In this document: one piece after another, positions 59,917 to 64,000 of the stretch | Position numbering within the stretch: the stretch's first letter is position 1 | How the letters are laid out: each line of letters starts with the position of its first letter | Source of the DNA: an uncultured Eubacterium sp. | Lineage (GTDB): Bacteria > Bacillota > Clostridia > Lachnospirales > Lachnospiraceae | Reading direction: 5' to 3' | Length of the DNA: 64,000 bases | Assembly: GCA_945920185.1 (NCBI GenBank) | Contig: CAMEJP010000003.1 | Span: 1 to 64,000, forward strand | Notes under the pieces: model-generated | Databases searched by the model: none | What the model saw: the letters and a program-made list of their open reading frames with translations, nothing else | Told to the model about the DNA's origin: nothing | Position numbers and translations under genes: made by a program

Positions 59917-60642
59917 ATGGATAAATTTATAGATGTGCATTGTCATGTGCTTCCGTCTGTTGATGACGGCTCAAAGAGTATGGAACAGTCTTTAAATATG
60001 GTGAAGATAGCGGCAGAGGAGAATATCGGTGCCATGATACTCACTCCCCATTATCATCCGGCTAAAGGAAGCCATAACATAGAAAATTGGCGTGATACTT
60101 TGGAGTTTTTGAAAAAGGAAACGTGCCGTGTCGGTATTGATATGGAATTTTACCTCGGAACAGAGATTTTTTATACGCAGGACGTACCTGACAATATACT
60201 GAACGGAAAAGTTATTACCATGGCAGGCAGTGATTATGTTCTTGTTGAGTTTCGGACGGAAACCGAGTACAGTTATATAAAATCAGCAGTATATGATATA
60301 ATTTCTTCGGGAAAGACGCCGATAATTGCCCATATAGAGCGGTATATGTGCCTTTTGGACAAAGCAGAGCGCATTGAAGAACTTAGGGATAAGGGTGCGG
60401 TTATTCAGGTAAATGCTTCAAGCATTATCGGAGATATGGGATTTTCAGTCAAAAGATTTTTAAAGAAACTTTTGAAAAAAGGATTTATAGATCTCATAGG
60501 AACTGACGCACACAGTGACAATCACAGAGCACCGCATATGCTTGATTGTTTTAAATATATTTCAAAGAAATTTGATGAAGATTATGCGTATGAGCTTATG
60601 AGGTATAATGCTTTGAAGCTTATCGCAAATGAAGAAATATAG
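59917..60642 (+). CDS. cpsB: tyrosine-protein phosphatase of the CpsB/YwqE (PHP) type
   Basis: This 241-residue metal-dependent phosphatase removes phosphate from the tyrosine tail of the BY-kinase. Motifs: DVHCHVLPSVDDGSK, LTPHYHPAKG, YLGTEIFY, VLVEFRTE, IAHIERY and GTDAHSDNHRAP. The ATG at 59917 has GGAAAC-type ribosome site upstream and the family starts here. It leads the three-gene set with CpsC and CpsD. In streptococci and bacilli this set controls capsule or exopolysaccharide chain length. Confidence 0.95.
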   Translation: MDKFIDVHCHVLPSVDDGSKSMEQSLNMVKIAAEENIGAMILTPHYHPAKGSHNIENWRDTLEFLKKETCRVGIDMEFYLGTEIFYTQDVPDNILNGKVITMAGSDYVLVEFRTETEYSYIKSAVYDIISSGKTPIIAHIERYMCLLDKAERIEELRDKGAVIQVNASSIIGDMGFSVKRFLKKLLKKGFIDLIGTDAHSDNHRAPHMLDCFKYISKKFDEDYAYELMRYNALKLIANEEI

Positions 60643-60661
60643 TACGGAGGATGGTTGTATT

Positions 60662-61396
60662 ATGGAAAATAATAATACTGAAACAGAGATTGACCTTAAA
60701 GAGATAGCGTTTGTGCTCTTGGACAAGATATGGCTTATTATCGCGTCTACAGTGCTTGTCGGGCTGATTGCACTTCTGATAACCAAGACGATTGTTACGC
60801 CTATGTATACATCGGATACAAGTATGTATGTTATGAATAAAGATAGCGGAGGCAGTATTACATCTTCGGATATTCAGGTATCGACATATCTTACAAATGA
60901 TTATCTGAATCTCGTAAAGTCAAGAACAGTGCTTGAAAAGGTTATCAGCAATCTTAATCTTGATATGACGGTCAATGAGCTTAAAGGAAGAATAACGGTT
61001 ACAACTCCTACAAATACACGTATTATACAGATAGCCGTAACTGATGAGGATGCCTTCAGGGCAAAGAAGATAGCCGATACAGTTGCAGAGTATTCAAGTG
61101 CAAGAATAGTCGAGATTATGAAGACAGAGCAGGTAAATATATATGACCCTGCAAATGTGCCTACAAGACCGTCGTCACCGAGCACGGTCAGAAACGTACT
61201 GATTGGTGCGCTTGTCGGTTTTATATTATCGGTTGCGGTTGTAATCATCAGATTTATTCTGGATGACTCCGTTAAGACTGAGGACGATATTGAAAAATAT
61301 CTCGGATGTCCTATGCTTGCAGCCATTCCGTATGCCGAGATACTCGATGATTCGACTGCAAAGAAGAAAAAGAACAGAAAGAAAAAGGGCAAGTAA
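60662..61396 (+). CDS. cpsC: polysaccharide co-polymerase (Wzz/CpsC-like) BY-kinase activator
   Basis: This 244-residue protein has two membrane helices (about 21-42 and 177-199) enclosing an outside Wzz domain. Typical features are EIDLKEIAFVLLDKIWLIIASTVLVGLIALL at the start and PANVPTRPSSPSTVRNVLIGALVGF before the second helix, with the Pro-rich element. The C-terminal cytoplasmic tail activates CpsD. The ATG at 60662 has GGAGG 12 bases upstream, a long spacer; an ATG at 60629 overlaps cpsB and is the alternative. Confidence 0.93.
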   Translation: MENNNTETEIDLKEIAFVLLDKIWLIIASTVLVGLIALLITKTIVTPMYTSDTSMYVMNKDSGGSITSSDIQVSTYLTNDYLNLVKSRTVLEKVISNLNLDMTVNELKGRITVTTPTNTRIIQIAVTDEDAFRAKKIADTVAEYSSARIVEIMKTEQVNIYDPANVPTRPSSPSTVRNVLIGALVGFILSVAVVIIRFILDDSVKTEDDIEKYLGCPMLAAIPYAEILDDSTAKKKKNRKKKGK

Positions 61397-61411
61397 AGGC
61401 AGGTGCTAAAA

Positions 61412-62128
61412 ATGCAGAGAATTAATATAGATAAGTTAAAGCAGTCTGATTATGCAAGTGATGAGGCGTTTAAAAGGCTTCGTACAAATATACAGTTTTC
61501 GGGAAGCGACAACAAGGTGATAGCCATTACAAGCTGTACGCCAAATGACGGTAAGTCAGTAGTATCTTTCAATCTGGCAGCTTCCCTTGCCGAAACGGGA
61601 AAGAAGGTTCTTTTCATAGATGCAGACCTTAGAAAATCCGTACTTATAGGAAGATATAAACTGAATAAGCAGAATCAGGGATTTTCACATTTCCTTTCAG
61701 GTATGGCTTCATTTGATGAAGTGGTATGTGCTACAAATATCGAAAGACTGCATGTGGTATTTTCAGGTCCTGTACCGCCTAATCCGGCTGAGCTTCTGGG
61801 AAACAAGTACTTCAAGGCACTTATAAAGCAGTTAAGAGATGTGTATGATTATGTGATTATAGATACGCCTCCTTTGGGAAGTGTTGTTGATGCTCTGATT
61901 ATTGCAAAGGAATGTGACGGTGTTGCCCTTGTGGTGGAAGCCAATGAAACAAGCTATAAGTTTGCAAGAAAGATAAAAGACCAGATAGAGAGGAACGATA
62001 TTAAGTTTCTCGGCGTAATCCTTAACAAAGTAACGATAGGCAAAAAGCGTTATGGATACGGAAAATATTACAGCAGTTATTACAGCAATTATGAACAGTA
62101 CGAAAATTCCGAAAATGATACGGAATAG
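61412..62128 (+). CDS. cpsD: bacterial tyrosine kinase (CpsD/YwqD-like)
   Basis: This 238-residue BY-kinase has Walker A TPNDGKSVVSFNLA, Walker A' VLFIDADLRKS and Walker B YVIIDTPPLG. The C-terminus has a Tyr-rich autophosphorylation cluster (about residues 212-233: YGYGKYYSSYYSNYEQY). It works with CpsC at the membrane and is reset by CpsB. The ATG at 61412 is used rather than a GTG at 61403. The usual glycosyltransferases, flippase and polymerase of a capsule locus do not follow; a terminator does. Confidence 0.95.
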   Translation: MQRINIDKLKQSDYASDEAFKRLRTNIQFSGSDNKVIAITSCTPNDGKSVVSFNLAASLAETGKKVLFIDADLRKSVLIGRYKLNKQNQGFSHFLSGMASFDEVVCATNIERLHVVFSGPVPPNPAELLGNKYFKALIKQLRDVYDYVIIDTPPLGSVVDALIIAKECDGVALVVEANETSYKFARKIKDQIERNDIKFLGVILNKVTIGKKRYGYGKYYSSYYSNYEQYENSENDTE

Positions 62129-62140
62129 CAGATAAATGAA

Positions 62141-62171
62141 ACGTCGATGTCAAAAGCATCGGCGTTTTTTA
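62141..62171 (+). terminator. terminator of cpsBCD
   Basis: ACGTCGATG (62141-62149) pairs with CATCGGCGT (62158-62166) with one G-U wobble, followed by TTTTT. Confidence 0.85.
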
Positions 62172-62427
62172 ATATCCCAGGAGCGAGAATAGGACTTGCA
62201 CGCTTTATTTTAAAAATATGAATATTGCAGAATTGGTGAAAGTGTATTTTTTTGCCAAAAGTATACACAATTATCCTTAAAACGACACAATAATGAGAAA
62301 AATGCGAAAAAATCTAACAATAATGTGAATAAAACTGTGGATTATGTGGAAAAGTGCGGAATATACAGCGCATAGCATTGTTTTTGTCAGAATGAGTTTA
62401 AGTATTGAAAATAGTACAAGGGAGCTA
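62171..62427. other. AT-rich intergenic region with no gene seen
   Basis: About 257 bp of A-rich sequence. I find no open frame of note, no tRNA and no clear hairpin. A few sequences one base from a DnaA box occur (for example GTATACACA and TGTGGATTA), too few to suggest an origin. Confidence 0.6.
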
Positions 62428-62464
62428 TTGACACTAATTGTATAATTGTATACAATTATACAAT
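62428..62464 (+). promoter_or_regulatory. promoter fully covered by a 28-bp perfect palindrome
   Basis: TTGACA (62428-62433), 17 bp, TACAAT (62451-62456). A perfect palindrome with 14-base arms (ATTGTATAATTGTA and its complement, 62437-62464) covers the spacer and the -10. It contains the half-site ATTGTA at 62437 and 62445 and TACAAT at 62451 and 62459. The downstream GntR-type gene is the natural candidate to bind it. Confidence 0.88.
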
Positions 62465-62500
62465 AATACGATTAGAAGTGAAGAAACGGAGGAAGCATAT

Positions 62501-63901
62501 ATGGATAACAGGAAAGTATATATGAATGAGAAGACTAATTTATTGCAGCTTGAGGAGCATTTCTATCATTTGGTGGATACGGATGAACCAAATGTGTTCA
62601 GAAATCTTTTTCCTTATGATGAAGTGCCTAAAATTGCATTTAACGACAGAGTAGTTCCGCACAATCTTCCAAAGGAAATCTGGATTACCGATACGACATT
62701 CAGAGACGGACAGCAGTCAAGAGCCCCTTATCTTCCTGAGCAGATTGTTACAATGTATGACTATTTTCATAAATTGGGCGGTCCAAAGGGAATTATCCGT
62801 GCAAGCGAATTTTTTCTATACAGCAAGAAGGACAGAGATGCTGTATATAAGTGTATGGAGAGAGGATATGAGTTTCCTCAGATTACAAGCTGGATTCGTG
62901 CCAGCAAAAAGGATTTTGAACTTGTAAAGGATCTTGGAATGCCGGAAACAGGTATTCTTGTAAGCTGTTCGGATTATCATATATTTTATAAAATGAAGAT
63001 GACCAGAAAAGAGTGTATGGAGCATTATCTTAGCGTGGTAAGAGAATGTCTTGAGACAGGTATAAGCGCAAGATGTCATCTTGAGGATATTACACGTGCA
63101 GATATTTACGGTTTTGTAATTCCTTTCTGTCTTGAACTTATGAAACTTCAGGATGAGTATGGTATACCTGTTAAGATAAGAGCCTGCGATACCATGGGAT
63201 ATGGCGTGAATTTCTCAGGTGCGGTTATTCCGCGTTCTGTTCAGGGTATCATATACGGACTCACCACTCACGGAAATGTTCCTTCGGAAAATCTTGAGTG
63301 GCATGGACACAATGATTTTTACAAGGCAGTGGTAAATGCCACTACAGCGTGGCTGTATGGTGCGTCAGGAGTAAACTGTTCACTTTTTGGTATAGGAGAG
63401 AGAACCGGAAATACTCCTCTTGAAGCCATGGTTTTTGAGTATGCACAGCTTAAAGGTACGCTTGACGGCATGGATCCTACTGTCATCACGGAACTTGCAG
63501 AGTATTATCAGAAGGAGATTGGCTATAAGATTCCGTCAAGAACTCCGTTTGTAGGAAGCAATTTCAATGTCACAAGAGCAGGTATTCATGCAGACGGTCT
63601 TCTCAAAAATGAAGAGATATACAATATTTTTGATACCGAGAAGATACTTAACAGACCTGTGCTGGTATCAGTTTCAAATACATCCGGTCTTGCAGGAATT
63701 GCACACTGGATCAATCAATATTTTGGACTGAAGGAGGACGCAGATAAGGTCGATAAGAACAGTGAACTTGTAAAACTGGTAAAAGAATGGGTTGACGAGG
63801 AATACGAAGGCGGACGTGTTACTGTGCTTACGGATAAGGAACTTCTGGAAGTGATAGACGCTTCCTGCAATAAGCTTGGCATAAGCCTTATCAAGAAGTA
63901 A
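62501..63901 (+). CDS. Re-citrate synthase-like / HMGL-family acyltransferase (isopropylmalate-homocitrate synthase superfamily)
   Basis: This 466-residue DRE-TIM enzyme condenses an acyl-CoA with a 2-oxo acid. The metal and base motif is ITDTTFRDGQQSRAPYLPEQIV, then HLEDITRADIYGF, then ACDTMGYGV, LEWHGHNDFYKAVVNATTAWLYGA and GIGERTGNTPLEAMV. The C-terminal part has no LeuA leucine-binding domain. The DTTFRDGQQ..PY form is that of the clostridial Re-face citrate synthase (as in Clostridium kluyveri), which would feed 2-oxoglutarate and glutamate synthesis; homocitrate or isopropylmalate synthase are alternatives. Public annotation often misnames this family. The ATG at 62501 has GGAGG upstream. 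A GntR gene follows. Confidence 0.75.
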   Translation: MDNRKVYMNEKTNLLQLEEHFYHLVDTDEPNVFRNLFPYDEVPKIAFNDRVVPHNLPKEIWITDTTFRDGQQSRAPYLPEQIVTMYDYFHKLGGPKGIIRASEFFLYSKKDRDAVYKCMERGYEFPQITSWIRASKKDFELVKDLGMPETGILVSCSDYHIFYKMKMTRKECMEHYLSVVRECLETGISARCHLEDITRADIYGFVIPFCLELMKLQDEYGIPVKIRACDTMGYGVNFSGAVIPRSVQGIIYGLTTHGNVPSENLEWHGHNDFYKAVVNATTAWLYGASGVNCSLFGIGERTGNTPLEAMVFEYAQLKGTLDGMDPTVITELAEYYQKEIGYKIPSRTPFVGSNFNVTRAGIHADGLLKNEEIYNIFDTEKILNRPVLVSVSNTSGLAGIAHWINQYFGLKEDADKVDKNSELVKLVKEWVDEEYEGGRVTVLTDKELLEVIDASCNKLGISLIKK

Positions 63902-63915
63902 AGAAGGTTTATTGT

Positions 63916-64000
63916 ATGAACGGTTTTGACACACATTCTGAAAATACTGAAAAATATTCTCTGAGAGGAAGAGTGTTCAATACTATCAGAGAAAATATAC
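63916..64000 (+). CDS. GntR-family regulator, 5' fragment cut by window edge
   Basis: From the ATG at 63916 the frame runs open to the edge, 28 codons: MNGFDTHSENTEKYSLRGRV, then FNTIRENI. YSLRGRVFNTIRENI is the first helix of a GntR winged-helix domain (compare the usual LxxxVxxxIRxxIL). Only the start is visible, so FadR/FCD type cannot be proved. AGAAGG lies nine bases upstream. Being 14 bp after the citrate-synthase-like gene, it probably regulates that operon through the palindrome at 62437. Confidence 0.65.
   Translation, partial: MNGFDTHSENTEKYSLRGRVFNTIRENI

Noticed and set aside
62171-62427. AT-rich non-coding stretch with DnaA-box-like words, possibly an origin
   Set aside because: Only a few imperfect boxes, no dnaA or dnaN nearby and no cluster of sites. 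A-rich intergenic sequence explains it.

Overview
The window looks like a draft or metagenome-derived contig from a low-GC, Gram-positive gut anaerobe of the Lachnospiraceae (Clostridia), possibly Coprococcus-like. Supporting signs are the strong GGAGG ribosome sites (often inside ATGGAGGAA), sigma-A promoters of TTGACA/TATAAT type, a T-box on pheS, short YtrA-type GntR regulators, CdaA/CdaR, CpsBCD, a clostridial Re-citrate-synthase-like enzyme and sporulation-type wall proteins. I see no rRNA, tRNA, CRISPR array, prophage or insertion sequence. A major caveat is that 11024-11069 is an Illumina adapter inside queA. It is flanked by two copies of the same conserved motif written in different codons. 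The sequence left of about 11023 and right of about 11070 may therefore come from different genomes.

Layout. 1-6.3 kb: tail of a phosphodiester glycosidase, its membrane partner, a D-Ala-D-Ala carboxypeptidase, an ECF transporter S component, a class V aminotransferase, a CAP-domain surface protein and an HPr-like protein without the phospho-histidine. 6.3-10.2 kb: T-box, pheS, pheT. 10.5-18.6 kb: queA (adapter-interrupted), PilZ protein, large membrane protein, Fe-alcohol dehydrogenase, GT2-GtrA fusion, a second phosphodiester glycosidase and its partner; this reads as a surface-glycan operon. 18.6-22.5 kb: two divergent GntR/ABC modules around a shared operator-rich promoter region. 22.5-28.6 kb: tgt, yajC, leuB, ilvD, ilvB. 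28.6-32.3 kb: serC, serA, DUF1015. 32.4-38.6 kb: esterase, glgB, mscS, nfo, dinB. 38.8-44.2 kb: ClpP-like TepA, an unknown protein, a MocR regulator divergent from an SDR/SnoaL pair, an epimerase. 44.2-52.1 kb: three unknown envelope proteins, cdaA, cdaR, two tandem-GT2 proteins. 52.1-58.3 kb: phosphoglucomutase, a CwlC-like amidase, a SpoIID-like protein, argS. 58.3-64 kb: OFA transporter, cpsB/cpsC/cpsD, the citrate-synthase-like gene and the start of a GntR regulator.

How it fits together. Much of the window serves the cell envelope: wall carboxypeptidase and amidase, glycan assembly (GT2-GtrA, GT-C-like protein, tandem GT2s, CpsBCD, phosphoglucomutase) and surface proteins with Ig-like domains. 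Signalling by c-di-GMP (PilZ) and c-di-AMP (CdaA) is present. The metabolic core covers branched-chain amino acids, serine, glycogen and probably glutamate precursor supply. The least described elements are the duplicated NAGPA-plus-membrane-partner cassette, the three tandem palindromes in the tgt leader, the 28-bp palindrome on the citrate-synthase promoter, and the MocR/SDR/SnoaL locus.
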